Both the position numbers and the translations under genes were made by a program. The notes under the pieces were generated by a model. It worked only from the letters and a program-made list of their open reading frames with translations. It was not told the origin of the DNA and did no database searches. A DNA stretch of 64,000 nt from positions 21,968,342 through 22,032,341 of the forward strand of contig NC_135549.1 of NCBI RefSeq assembly GCF_964340395.1, read 5' to 3'. Each line of letters begins with the position of its first letter. Position 1 is the stretch's first letter. Of this stretch, positions 40,201 through 52,747 are shown piece after piece. Origin of the DNA: Glandiceps talaboti (taxonomy: Eukaryota; Hemichordata; Enteropneusta; Spengelidae).

Positions 40201-43200
40201 ACTAATTTTCTGTTTCCCTTTCCCACAAAAATCATCAGAATGTATGTCAGCTGTTATTGTACATTTATCTTTCATATCTCTGGAAATATATAGATTATTT
40301 ATAAGTGCATGTCATCTATTATTTTGTGATTTATGAAGTGAAGGCTGCATTGTTTGGTATTTATGTACATGTATCTATAATATACATGTATATCTAGATA
40401 ATAATCCATTTGGAGTAAAACCTTCATAATATATGATGAACACTAATAAACCACAGTGTCTATCATGAAGTGTTTTGAGCCTTTCATCTCATACAAAGAA
40501 CATATCTCTTTGTATACAATCAAACTGACCATCACAAAATTTAAATCAGATACATTTGTTTTAAAAAAGTCACACATAATCAATAGTTTTGCTTCTCTTT
40601 TGGCCAGGTTTTAACATTGAAGAGTTTTGTTCATGAATTCTATCTATTTAGAACACTGCCATGAAAAAAAGGTGTTTTTATTTTGAAAATTGTGATCCCA
40701 ATGAGAAGAACTCGTTTCCATCAAAACTTTACTGGAAAGATGGGCAGTAAAACTAAAATGAGATTGTAATGTATATTATCATATACTCAGTATTGATTCC
40801 AATGCAATTCAGTGGAGAGCACGTGCATCAAATCTGGGCTATAATTTTCTGTATCATGCCCCGGCACACTTTGCCCAATATGGCAAGTGGCGCGCTCATT
40901 AATCTCTGTTTATTCAGTGATTTTGCTTTGTTAATTTCTTCATTATTTTTACAATAGTGGGTAATATTTCACTGCCAATTTATATGATTATGTGATTCAA
41001 ATGATGATTCCATGCCACTACACGGGGTATGTGATAAACTGTTACAGCCCAGATATTGGTTTTTCCAAACCTCAGTAGTACAGCTTATGGGCTCTCCCAT
41101 AAAAGTCAGGCCGTACAAGCCCATATCCGGCCTGCAAAGAGAATTGTTTGTATTTGTATTAAATTATTTTATACATTGTGGTTCCTTTTGTAGGAAACTT
41201 GGACTTTACCTGTGAACTTGATGAGTATGCACTCCTTATAAGGGATTTAAAATCAAGTGGGCTTATCAAAGACCATGGATCGTATTTTAACAGAAAGAAG
41301 AAAGCTTTTGTTGGCGCAGAATTTATTGATTGGTTGGTTAAAACAAAACAAGTTGGTGAGTTTTTTTTGAAAATTTAGATTTACTCCACAATATTTGTCA
41401 TCTTTCAGCCAAGCAAAATACTAGTGACCTAAGGGGCCTTGTCACTTTGAGTCAAATATGTGAAACGACAGGTCACTAGTATTTTGCAGCTGAATGAAGA
41501 ATATTATATGGTATTTTTTGCAGAATAATTTGCATTTGGTAATTGTATATATGATCTCCCAGTATTTCAAAAGAGTATGACATCATGGAGGCCAAAGAAT
41601 TCCCCTCATGTTGACTGTATCTCTTCGAGCCAATAGGTGTTTTATTTGTTTCATCGTCTTTTTCAATGTATTCAAGCTTATAAATTTATGCCATACTTTT
41701 CACTTATCATTGTGAATTAGTTTCTGAGTTTTTAAACTCTGCATATGGATGATAAATGGGTATTTATTTTCACTTCACTTCTATACTTTCCCACTTGTAA
41801 AAACAATCTGAAACAGCATTGACCAAATCCATGTTTGTAACTTAATAAATTACAAAAAGCACAAAAATGTACATACAATAAACACTTGTTTAATGTTTTG
41901 CAATTTTTTGAGTTACAAACAAGGATTTAGTATATGTTGTTTTACATTGATTTTTGAAATATGAAAACATTGTAAAGTTATTTTATGAATTGGAAATCGA
42001 AAATAAATACCCACTTGTCATCCGTATGGCCACTGTTAAGGTCATTCTTTGCTTATCTGGGACAGTTTTGCTGTATTACCCAACAATGGATGCATAATAT
42101 TCTCTTTGAGTTTTGTAGCGCACATTGAGGCTGGTTGCATAATGCACTGATCACAATGTATCCTAATGAGGTTTTATTTATACACTTTTTCTTCCATTTT
42201 ATTAAATTGTATCATGTCATAAGAATTTCTTTCAAAAAATGTTAAATCATTTTCCAAATTAGTACCTTATTTGTTGTTTTGTGATTTCGTCTTCAGATCG
42301 TACAACAGCCAAGGAAATGGGTCAAGCTATGTTGGAAAGACGATTTTGTCATGCTGTGAAATCTCAAGATACAACATTCCGTGATGACAAATATACATAC
42401 TACAGACTAGTAGAAGATGATGATAGAAATGCACTCAATGCTGGTATATCGTCTGAGTGTGACCCACGACCTGGTAAGTTAACTTATGATGAATGTAGAA
42501 AAGGGGGCTTTTTATGATTTCAGTAAAATATGGACTGTAAGATACGTAGTGTCACACTGCCCTCACTGGTGTGTTCTTTCCTGGTTGACTGATGTGCGAG
42601 GGCGCCCCATCACGACATTCCTTATACGATGGGGTGGACTTGATTGAGCAACCCGGTCAATTCCACCGGGGTCATGACCGGCTTATGCCGCCACGTGCTC
42701 GGAATAGTTCGCGTGCCAGCTGACAGTGTTCACTCATTCAAATATGACATCTCCCGATAGATGTCATAAAACTTGTACAGCTATTCTAAAATTATATTTC
42801 AACTCTTAGCTTCATATGCAAGGACGTTATTTTGCTAATTTAAGTACATATAACATATATATAAACTTTCAGATTACGTTTATCACTCCCCGCCTCCATG
42901 TTTGACCATATATAACCGACAAATTCGGTCAGGCTATTTGGGTATCCCCGACAGAATGCACAACAAACCCTATTACTGAGTTTGACCCAAGATATGTCAA
43001 GTCCACTGATAAAGCTATACTGTTACCATACCACATTTGTTATCAAGTTTTTTTCTGTCTTCATCAGCTGCAGAATTAAGTGAATACATGAGACGTCTTA
43101 TTCTTTCCATCTATTCAGAGTTCCTATCAGATGATGGCAAGGTAAGTATCAAGTAGATATCAATATGAAAAGATCAATTATTAGTTTTCTGTCAACCTAA

Positions 43201-45956
43201 ATATTTATTTTTATTTGTTTTCCCATCAACAGCACCATAAGACAGCCAGTTATAGATAAGATACTGTATCTTGATTGATGGTTTCAGTTGGCTTGGCAAC
43301 ACAACATAAAAATTAACAGATGGTGAAAATATAGCCACCAAAAACTGAAAGCGACAATATGGATGTGAAATGTATTGGGTGTTTTATTTTTATTATAAAA
43401 TTCATAAACAACTTAAGTGTGTTTTTACTACTTGAAATCGCTGTGAACTGTAAGCTCATGTCACATCTGTAAATCAGCAATTATAACAATCACATAAAAC
43501 AACTTTTGGAAACTTGAGAGACAATATTCTTAGATAAGATGTACGTGCATGGGGTGTATTGAACAATTCACTTACATAGAAATAAGTTGATTGTCCTTTA
43601 AAGATTTGCTTATAGCTGCTCAGCACAGCACAGCACAGCACAACACAACACAGCACAGCACATCTAATCATATCAAAACAAACCACATGATGGTTGCTCT
43701 GTTGTTATATTCTCATTCCATGTTTGGGTTCATTTTTGTTTGAAATAAACAGGGTGTTGATTACAAAGGTATTGGTAAAAGTAATAAATTCAGTCTATAT
43801 AAGAAAACAACAGCCGAGTTGGTAAGATTGGACGTAGAGAATCTAAGCCGAGAAGAAACCCTGGCTTTCTTTATCAACATCTACAATGCATTGGTGATAC
43901 ATGCTAATGTTGAAGTTGGACCTCCTACAAACTTATGGCAAAGATATAAGGTATGAAAATGTATATGGATTAATAATATATGTGCTATGTGGTTCTTGCT
44001 GCTGATAAAGGGAGGGGGGGGGGGGGGGGGGGGGGGTTGAAGTACAATGTGCTATGATATCATGATTTGTTTTCAAGTTCATGGATAATAGGAATAGGGG
44101 GAACACCACTCTAGCAAATAGAGGCATTTTCATAAAGTATGGGTTCTGGAGAGTAATTTCGTGATTCTACATCACCTACAATAATTTGTGATTTCAGAGA
44201 AACATCAAATTGATCTTGTGTGTTTATACTATTATAGGGTATCTTTGCTGTGGGCCATAATATATTCATAGTTGAACAATGAATATTCATGACTCTGTAT
44301 GCCTACCTATTCCCTTCAGTGTAAAATATGTCATGTATTCACATTCACCATTATTTTCACAACATTGTCAGTGGTACATGTTACCCTCATTTCATTTTTG
44401 TGTTTATTTACTTGGCAGTTCTTCAACAACGTCAGTTATGTGATTGGAGGACAAGTCTACTGCTTACAAGACATTGAAAATGGTGTATTACGAAGTAACA
44501 GACGAGGACTAGGAATGCTCAGTAAACCGTTTGGAAGTAAAGATCCACGAATCAATGTAGCCTTGAAGGAATGTGAACCAATGATTCACTTTGCCTTGGT
44601 GTGTGGTGCCAAGAGTTGCCCTCCCATCAAGACATACTCTGCCGATGTAAGTGTTTATATTGTGCTGAAACTAAAGAAATAATTTGATATTATTCCCTGA
44701 TATTTTTCTTCGTTCAGCCAAGGAAAATACGAGTAACCTAAGGAGCCTTGTCACTAGTTGATAGACAAGTAGTGATAAACTCTTATGTCATGAGTATTTA
44801 CCAAGAAAAATATTGGAGAATAATATAATTATAGCTCCTCAAAATGAAAAATCAGAAAAATAATGGTGATTTGGTGATTGTTCTACTTTTTAGCTTTGTG
44901 AAGTTCATGTATATTTATGATTTAAAATCTGTATTATCACTATGTAATTGTGCTTTGAATATTCAGGCCAGCAAAATAAAGCTTTAGAATGTACCAAATC
45001 TCTGCAGGCAAAGGTTAGAGGTGATTTTACAGTATAGAAACAAGGAAACGTACATGACATCTCTCATTTTCATTCCTTGTATATCGGCAGGGCATTGATG
45101 AGCAGTTGAAACTGGCAGGGGAAGCCTTCCTAGAGAGTGAGGATGGATGTGATGTTATCCCATCTAAAAATCAAATCAAACTGAGTCAAATATTCAAATG
45201 GTATAAGGGAGACTTTGCAAGAAACACAGATGAGGTAAGAATTTAAAGTACATTCAGGTATTCCACATGAACAATTCCAGTGTGATTACCAAGAGGTTGT
45301 CTTTCATATTACCAGCACTATCGTATATATATTACTATGTAAAATACAGATGAAAAGGAAGAGAATGAAAAGAGTTAGAGAGTAAATCAAAGCTAGCTAT
45401 AAATATGTAGCTGCAAAACACAGTAAAACTTGGTCCTATACAATTCATACTTTCCCATAATATTGTAAACCTCTTGTCTGCCATGTAGAAAATTTTGCCA
45501 TTTTACAATCTTCAATTATTTCCCAAAGATTAATTTTTACAAATTTCTAAGCCTAGTGTATTGTGTTTTATTTACAAAAAGAAATTTCAGTCAGTGGAGT
45601 CTGGGTAACCAAGACTAAAGTTTGCACATAGACCCTACACGAAATGGTTTGCAAGGCAATTTTGACCCTTTCCTAAAAAAGGGGGGCTAAGGGTCACATC
45701 ATTATTTGAATGCACTATATTTTCCTAGTAGATGTGTCGTGTCACTATCTCAGATACAACTTCATATCTGTACTGAATATGGCTGAATGTCACAAATGTC
45801 TGACAGTTTATGTCCATTCTTGCTTTTCAGCTTGTTGAATGGGTATATAATCACATGGCAGACAGTGAAAAGAAGAGTCAGCTATCAGTATTAATTGCAT
45901 CTAAGGATTACAGAGTAACATTCCTTCCATATGACTGGGGTGTCAACTCCAAGTAA
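37220..45956 (+). CDS. Glutaredoxin-DEP-DUF547 fusion protein (9 exons, complete, 483 aa)
   Basis: Exons: 37220-37450, 39540-39651, 41194-41355, 42297-42473, 43068-43141, 43753-43950, 44419-44646, 45091-45234, 45831-45956. All phases match; 484 codons with stop TAA. The first ATG (MPELKGRIIVYS) starts the glutaredoxin fold. Residues 1-95: active site C16-P-H-C19, cis-proline motif TVPQIFF (57-63) and glutathione-site-like GG (69-70). Residues about 115-215: DEP domain (AFVGAEFIDWLVKTKQVG ... MLERRFCHAV), usually a membrane or signalling adaptor. Residues about 255-440: DUF547, with FFINIYNALVIHA (291-303) and CGAKSCPPI (380-388). A thiol-redox module tethered to a signalling module is inference; the function is unknown. 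I cannot judge how widespread the architecture is from here. Confidence 0.93.
37451..39539. other. Intron 1 of the glutaredoxin-fusion gene
   Basis: Unique sequence apart from a pair of similar phrases around 38,130 and 38,235 ('gccaagtcatggcatggat') and the palindromic element at 38,784-39,000. No extra exon is seen. Confidence 0.5.
38784..39000. mobile_element. 217-bp MITE-like palindromic element
   Basis: CATCTCTTACGGAAATGG (38,784) is inverted as CCATTTCCGTAAGGGATG ending at 39,000. The interior is rich in palindromic 'cctataggaat'-type repeats. It is short and non-coding with long imperfect terminal inverted repeats. Confidence 0.85.
39652..41193. other. Intron 2 of the glutaredoxin-fusion gene
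   Basis: AT-rich sequence, no repeat family or exon recognised. Confidence 0.45.
41401..41500. repeat. Short palindromic element, family C copy 1
   Basis: TCAGCCAAGCAAAATACTAG is inverted as CTAGTATTTTGCAGCTGAA within 95 bp, with CTAAGGGGCCTTGTCAC in the middle. A relative lies at 44,713. In intron 3. Confidence 0.8.
42560..42740. repeat. GC-rich repeat fragment, related to 50,760-50,812
   Basis: GTTGACTGATGTGCGAGGGC plus GCCCCATCA is nearly identical to a stretch at 50,770-50,810. The flanking segment contains imperfect palindromes ('ccggtca...tgaccgg'). In intron 4 of the glutaredoxin-fusion gene. Confidence 0.6.
44013..44036. repeat. Poly(G) tract (~23 G)
   Basis: Homopolymer in intron 6 of the glutaredoxin-fusion gene, 64 bp after the donor of exon 6. 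Confidence 0.95.
44096..44340. mobile_element. TIR element, family B, partial second copy
   Basis: GGGGGAACACCACT at the left and the following 200 bp match the left part of the 30,531 element ('gtgattctacatcacctacaat', 'agagaaacatcaaattgatc', 'cccttcagtgtaaaa'). No right end is seen before exon 7. Confidence 0.75.
44713..44775. repeat. Short palindromic element, family C copy 2 (partial)
   Basis: TTCAGCCAAGGAAAATACGA plus GTAACCTAAGGAGCCTTGTCAC is homologous to the element at 41,401. The inverted right half is decayed. Confidence 0.7.
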
Positions 45957-48067
45957 AAACAAAAAATCAAGACAATGGGCTGTGAAAACATACAACTTAA
46001 AAACAAAAACATTCCAGTGTATGGGTGCATTACTTACTGTAAACCTAGATGTTTAGTATTCAGCAAGTTCTCAAGGAGTAATTTCCAGATTGGTATTGTG
46101 TATATGTACATGTACATGTCTTAGAAGACAGTTTAGTCACTTGTGCAATAAGTTGATTGTTGAGAAACAGGTTCTGGAAAGGAATGATGTCCACACACAA
46201 CCAAGTACTATAAAAACAGCTACTCGTACTTTATTGACATCTAACAAAACTCCTATCGATCACACAGAAATAAGGGTTTATATAGGTTTTACTACATTCC
46301 ATACATATTGGTGCGAATTTGGTATTGACCTTCATATGATTGGTCAATTATGAAGAGATGGGATTGGTAGAAAAGATTGTTTGAACTTGAGATTAACTAA
46401 TTTGACATAACTTGAGTGGTTATGAAGATTGCAGTCAGGATCCAAAATTTGACTCGAGCTCAGTGTATATTTTATTCCCGATATCACTACTTATTTTTGT
46501 GTTTTTGTTTTCAAGCAAAATAAGCGAAAATAAGTCTTTAGTGAAACTTTCCAGGTTTACGTTATTGTATAGCAATAATCAAATATAAGTGATTAGATGT
46601 AGAAATGAAATGAAATGAAATGAAGGCATGCAAAAAAGTAATTAATTGTTTCGTATCTCCTTTCAGCAATGATGTTCACGGCAACACAAGACTGTAAACA
46701 TGTATTTTAGCTAAGTGGAACTCACAAAATCTAGACTTGCAATCTGTCTGTCCACTCTACTTTTTACTTATAGGCGTGAACAAAAAAATAAGACGTGCAT
46801 AAAAATTGAAACACCAAACAATCCAAAAATTTGATATCACTATTTATGCATAGACAACTGTTATAGTATGCATACTATGCATTAAGGTAAGCAGGGTGTC
46901 TCTTTGTAGAGAACAGTGTTCAATGCAATATTAGTAGCATAGCATAACATATTTCATACAGAGGTCTTAAGTCATAACTCAGAGTGTCTCACTCCTGCGA
47001 TCATCAGATGGCTAGATCAGTTTCATAAAGTCTATGAGTTCACACAGATTTTATGATGAAACTGATCTAGCCATCTGACGATCGCAGAAGCAAGAAACTC
47101 TTGAGTTATGACATGAGACCTCCTAATTTCTGATATTAAGTATACTATGTAAGGTGTTTAAGTGTTCTTTATTTTTCTATGCACTTCAGTTTCTTGCCTG
47201 CAGTATTTATCTTCACAAAGGTAACCGAGATTAGAAACTATACTATTTGGAGTAATACTCAAGTGCCTAACTTATATTACTATAAAATTTATCATAGGAG
47301 GCAGTTAATAGAAAACAACATTTCCTATCTTGACAAGAATCTTACTAACATGCTACATTTTATTGTTTGGCTAGGCAAATCTGTTACAAGCATTGCTATA
47401 CATTTCATGGTGTGACTCAACAAAAACCTTGTATACATAGCTACATTTTATCATCTGACACAACAAAAATCTTACTATTAAACATTGCTACATTTTAATG
47501 CCTGCCTCAACAAAATTTAAGTACAACTGGTACGTTTATAAGTGGGGATTATGCAAAAGAAAGCTTTGTATAACGTTTAGGAAATTTGTGTTTCTCCCGG
47601 TGGATCATATGCAGCAATGTTAGTAATTTGTTTGTCAAGCCAAAGGATAAAACTTTGTAATATAAAACTTGGTAATGTTATGAAGATTTTTGTAGACAGA
47701 TGACAATCCGTTTCAGGTTAAAGTGACATCTATTGTTTTTTCAACGAGTTAAAATTATCTGCAATATTTGGACTTTAAACTCACTATGTAATCTACTCTG
47801 GCTGCTAGACCCCTTGAGCTATTCTGCTTACTGTAAAGCCGACCAAAGGTCACCACTGAGGGCGCTAGCCCAGACAAAGGTACTCATTAACTGTGAGCTT
47901 AATTCAGCAAAGCAAAGGTCCAAGGTCTTAATACAAGACAATAGTGTGTATGTAAACTTATTTACAAAGATATCTTTCTTTTATATGTTTTGTAATGTGA
48001 TTCTGTCTAAGATCAACTTGAAATATCAAATCACAAGACGTTTGCCATTGATATTTTTATTTATCTT
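45957..48067. other. 3' flank of the glutaredoxin-fusion gene and intergenic sequence
   Basis: Probable 3' UTR followed by AT-rich intergenic DNA with one MITE-like palindrome (46,961-47,122). No gene found. Confidence 0.4.
46961..47122. mobile_element. 162-bp MITE-like palindrome
   Basis: GAGGTCTTAAGTCATAACTC at the left is inverted as GAGTTATGACATGAGACCTC at the right. Inner arms (GCGATCATCAGATGGCTAGA / CTAGCCATCTGACGATCGC) also pair, so nearly the whole element folds into one hairpin. Confidence 0.88.
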
Positions 48068-48458
48068 TAGGAATAACAAAAAAAATTGTGTGGTCCCTGA
48101 TCATGCTCAATTGTAGAATAGGTAGGGTAGGTACATTTTTTATTTTTATTTAAATATATTTTTTTCATATGTGAGTGTCTAGTTCAGGTAGTTATGTTTT
48201 CTGTTGTTTTCCATATGGTCTCTGTGTTATTTGTTTCTTCCCATCAGATGTACAGCCATTACAGATTGGAAGAACAGTTGTATATTGCCTTTTTAAGTTG
48301 ATGTCAGTTTCCGCATCCACTATTTCTTCTGAGACTTCACAATTTTCATGATTTTATCATTTTATTCTTGAATATGTAAAAAAATGTTGAGGGTTGGCAT
48401 GAAAAACTAGGTGGAGTCAGGTAACCGGAACCAAACAATTTTTTTAGTAGGCCTTATA
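48068..48458 (+). mobile_element. Non-autonomous TIR element, family A copy 2
   Basis: The ends 'aggaataacaaaaaaaattg' and 'caatttttttagtaggcctt' are imperfect inverted repeats of about 30 bp. The interior is highly similar to 58,938-59,300 (phrases GTGTCTAGTTCAGGTAGTTA and CAGCCATTACAGATTGGAAG). Non-coding. Confidence 0.85.
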
Positions 48459-49022
48459 GGTATATAAATATTAGAAAACATAAAAGCCTTTTTTTGTACT
48501 AAATGTTGTAATACATCACTTTCTGTACAATCAGTGTTTTTAACACTTACATGTTTGTTACCAATTTAGCTATTATACTGTTGTGATACACAATTATTCA
48601 AACATTGTTTTGATGTATAAATTGAATGTACTAAAAATGAAAATACAGTTTTTTATATCAGCCTTTGGAGTTTATTTGTAACTGCTTGACTAAAATATAA
48701 ATACTAAGAAATGTAAAAGAAATACATTACATTGTACAAGACTTAGAGAAAAGAAGGGAAATATAGAAAGAAAGAAAATATGACTTGCATACAAAGATGG
48801 TGATCTTCTAAAATAAACTTTCCACTAGTTGATTAATTTTCATTTTTTTTAAACTGTAAATTGTGTTTTGTATTGTGACTGAAGAACTTCAACAGACTTT
48901 GGATGATCATAACCTCCCCCCCCCCCCACACACACACACACATTTTTGCCCACACAAACACTTACAAATAAACACACACACACGCATGCACTCACACACA
49001 CAGTTATATACACACACACATG

Positions 49023-49057
<35 letters not shown>

Positions 49058-49070
49058 CACACACACACAC

Positions 49071-49138
<68 letters not shown>

Positions 49139-50070
49139 CTCATACTGGGTGTCTTGTTACTTTAAACCTTGATCATGAATTACATGATAACTGATATTAA
49201 AAGGTACACAATGGCTTTTTTAGCACAACTGAACTGAGGTTCAGTACATGTTGTGCTATAGGCATGGTAAACGCCTCTGTCCGTGTGTGTGTGTGTGTGT
49301 GTGTGTATGGGCAAACATTACATACATAGATACTTTCTTGAAAAAACATAGTAATGTGCACTTCAAGATTGATTCCCATAACTGCATTGAGTATTCAATA
49401 TCATGTATATCCCTACATTTAGTTATTTGCTTTATTTTTAGTCAAAATAATTTTAGCCTTAAAGGCCAAACTATTCAAAAGTAAAAATGTACAACATTAA
49501 AAGGCATACCAAAGCCTAGGACTAGGACAAAACACAATAAGATGTACAGAACAAAGAAAGATATACACTGCAAACTGAGAAACTGAACAATGTACACTGA
49601 TTCTTATAAGTACAAATAAATGTAAATATATAACATCACAGGGAGCTCAGTTGTATCTTATGTTTATGACAAAACAAAAGAGAGAAACAACAACAACAAC
49701 AACAACCTCAACAACAACTTGAACATACTAACAAAAAAGACAGGACATGTACAGCAGAGTTTCGAGAATTACAAAATGGTAAGTGTGCGTAATCAGCCTA
49801 TATGAAATGCTTCATGTTAGAATCACCCACAAGTCAGAGGTATCTCCATAGTGACCATTTCACACATAGGAAAACATATTGTAATTCTTGTTGCTTGGAA
49901 ACATTGTTGATATTGATATGTAATTGTCAGTGTTTATATGTTTTTGTTTTATTTGTTTGTTTGTCCATTTCTTTATCTTTATCTGTATTTTCTTCTGTCT
50001 AAGCAGAACTAATTAAGTGTGAGTTCCCTATGGTAAAATCAATCCATATTATAAAACTTATATATAGTTT
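48459..50070. other. Intergenic sequence and probable 3' UTR of the CRT-like gene
   Basis: Holds the CA microsatellite at 48,928-49,134, a short TG run near 49,285 and a CAA run near 49,690. An AATAAA on the minus strand near 49,431-49,436 could serve the CRT-like gene. No other gene is seen. Confidence 0.4.
48916..49134. repeat. Poly(C) followed by (CA)n microsatellite
   Basis: Twelve C, then imperfect and finally pure CA repeats. Confidence 0.97.
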
Positions 50071-52017
50071 TTAATTTTGAATGGAATTCCTGTTTCGTTC
50101 ATGTGTTTGACCAACATATGAATATAGAATAACTGCAGGTGTCATAATCACGAGTCCTGCTATAGTAAATGCGGTGGCTAAGTCGAACACAGGATGCCAA
50201 TGAAAGCTAGGCTCTAAAGTAAAGACAGACCAGAACATTGCTCCCAAGGGAGTGACCATGCCTTGGACTATTACAAGGTAAATAGCGCCATCAGCGTAGC
50301 GTATTAATAAAATCGAGAATATCGTTGATGCAGCAAAACCTGTAATATTCAACCATGTAGGAATAAGTGCATGGGAACAAGTTGGATCGACCCCGTACTG
50401 ACAACGGAACCCCGATAGAAGATTGGAAAAAAATTCCTCGGTCGTAGAGACCTGAAAATAAAATGTAGGGATCAATATTAACTTTTTCCCTTCAAGTTAC
50501 ATGTTTCATAACGTTTTAAAGGGTAGCGGACGGGCTGAATTATACACACATACAAGAAAATGACAACCCCGAACTTGACTCACCAGTAGAAAGTCGAAAA
50601 AAAATTACATTATATAGGATAATTTGCTTATTGAAAACCAACCTTAGATTAATTACATACTGGCTTATCCATACACACACTGATTAACAAGTAAAACATA
50701 ATTGTAGAAATGATATCACAAGACTAGACTGTATAAAAATGTGTCGTTTCGCTCAGGCTTACTCTTTTTTGAGAAGGGTTGACCGATGTGTGAGGGCGCC
50801 CCATCATCAGACTAAAGAAGAACGAGAACAAGGACTTATTCTTGTGGAGTGCTTGTATTGATATGCCAGTGTGTGTCATCATTTCATAAATTCGAAATTT
50901 TATTCATACATTTAACTGCACGTCAATGTACTTGTCATTTTCAAATAATGGTCAGTTTTAGGAGAGAAAAAAATAAAAGTTATTGTATTTTTTAATTACT
51001 ATAAACCAAACATACCATGCCGAATCCTGGAATGAAATCCGTCCAAAACAAGAAGATTAGTGTTATCCACTGAAAGCTACTAACCCATAGATTTGTTACG
51101 ATCGGTGACGACTGAAAGAAACAGAACAAGGAAATCTGTCATCATTATTATCACTAGACAGTGACTTTTTGAACGGTCACTATTTGAAAACGATCGCGAC
51201 GATTCAGTCCTTCAGACTACATTATCACAACTTGTGATCACAGTGTTGTAATTACTAATGAAGTATTATAACCTTTAATTTAGTACAAGTAATAATTTAT
51301 CACAGGCTTAATCTGTGTCATTCTGTGACATATTTTGTTTCAAAATTAGAACGAGATGTTTTTCGACTTACCTGTGTGGACAAAAAGTTTACTTTGCTAC
51401 ACACACACACACGCACGCACGCACGCACGCACGCACGCACATACACACACACACACACACATACATACATACATACATACATACATACATACATACATAC
51501 ATACATACATACATACATACATACATACATACATACACGCACAATCTGTGTCTATGTTGTCTATATTGCAATTTGAAATCTGTGTCAAGAACTGAACATG
51601 GGCATTGATTATTTTACCTCTTGTCTCACAACTTTTTCTATAAGAACATTCATAATGCCAAATGGTAGATATCCCAGGAGAAATAAAAATGGCCAGATAA
51701 CTCGACTCGCTACGGATCTATCACCATCTGTTCCACTGCTGTTAGCATTGTCAATATCAAAGATGATTGGTTCCATCGAGATAAAGAGACCAATGAGAAC
51801 AAACCCTGTACACAACAGTCGTTTTATGCCAACACCTGGGATGAATAAATTATCAGTATTATAGTTATATCTCAATATTATTTATCTTTAGCGTTATTTA
51901 TGTACGTCACACACACACACACACACACGCACGCATACACACACATACATACATACATACATACATACATACATACATACATACATACATACATACATAC
52001 ATACATACATACATACA

Positions 52018-52093
<76 letters not shown>

Positions 52094-52747
52094 AATGTGT
52101 TACTATCAATGCATGCTTTCAGTGACACTGAAATCATAATTATGCGGTTTTTAGCACACTTGATAGCATAACTGTTTCCTCGCGATGATGATAACTTTAC
52201 GAGTTATTACTAGATACTAGCAAAAAGTAATGTAATACCGACCCTGTCTCGTGATGACGTAAGAGGACAAGACAGTAAAAGGAATTACTGACGTACTTAG
52301 GATTGGTTGCAACGCTGGTGGCGTCCTTGATGGTACACTTGCATAGACAATTAGTATACTGGAAAGAGCAAAGAGTACTCCAGCAAGAAACAAATATTTC
52401 ACGGGTACCTTTGGCCGAAAACTCACTTTATCGTCTAGGAGTTTTAACAGGAGAACAATTAAGAAATTCGAAATTGGATAAAGCGAGGAAGACGAAAGGA
52501 CAAGAAAATAAAGATCACTTTGTTGCTGCATGGATTCTGAGAACAACGGCAGTGTCACACTTGCTGTTACAGTCGTGGCTATTGTCATGACTGATAGAAA
52601 CATGTTGAAAGTTCTTGAACTTGAACTTTGGAGTGACGATGACGCACTTATTTCTGATGGTTCTAGGTTGTTAACATTTGTAAAATCTGAATGTTGTAGA
52701 AGATTACAGTGTGCCTCTTGATCTTTGTCATCAGAAGTCTCCATCAT
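50071..52747 (-). CDS. Drug/metabolite-superfamily transporter, CRT-like (4 exons, complete, 399 aa)
   Basis: Exons (minus): 52747-52243, 51835-51618, 51111-51016, 50451-50071. Phases match (1, 0, 0), giving 400 codons with stop TAA. The start ATG has a strong GCCACCATGA context. A polar Ser-rich N-terminus (about 50 aa) is followed by about ten hydrophobic segments, as in the EamA/DMT fold. Near residues 284-300 a loop GFRCQYGVDPTCSHA carries two cysteines, like the Cys-containing lumenal loop of CRT (chloroquine-resistance-transporter-type) proteins, whose total length (about 400-425 aa) also fits. CRT relatives sit in digestive-vacuole or lysosomal membranes and move small solutes; substrate and location here are inference. 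The exon-1 donor is weak (G|GTCGGT). Another SLC35-like DMT family is the alternative. Confidence 0.82.
51400..51540. repeat. (CA)n(CGCA)n(CATA)n microsatellite in intron 2 of the CRT-like gene
   Basis: Compound run ending about 80 bp from exon 2. It shares its (CATA)n component with the array in intron 1. Confidence 0.97.
51908..52093. repeat. (CA)n(CATA)n(TGA)n microsatellite in intron 1 of the CRT-like gene
   Basis: CA, then about 100 bp of CATA, then about 45 bp of TGA repeats. Confidence 0.97.

Noticed and set aside
51318-52137. Frames of Thr-His or Tyr-Val-Cys-Met repeats
   Set aside because: CA, CATA and TGA microsatellites inside introns of the CRT-like gene.
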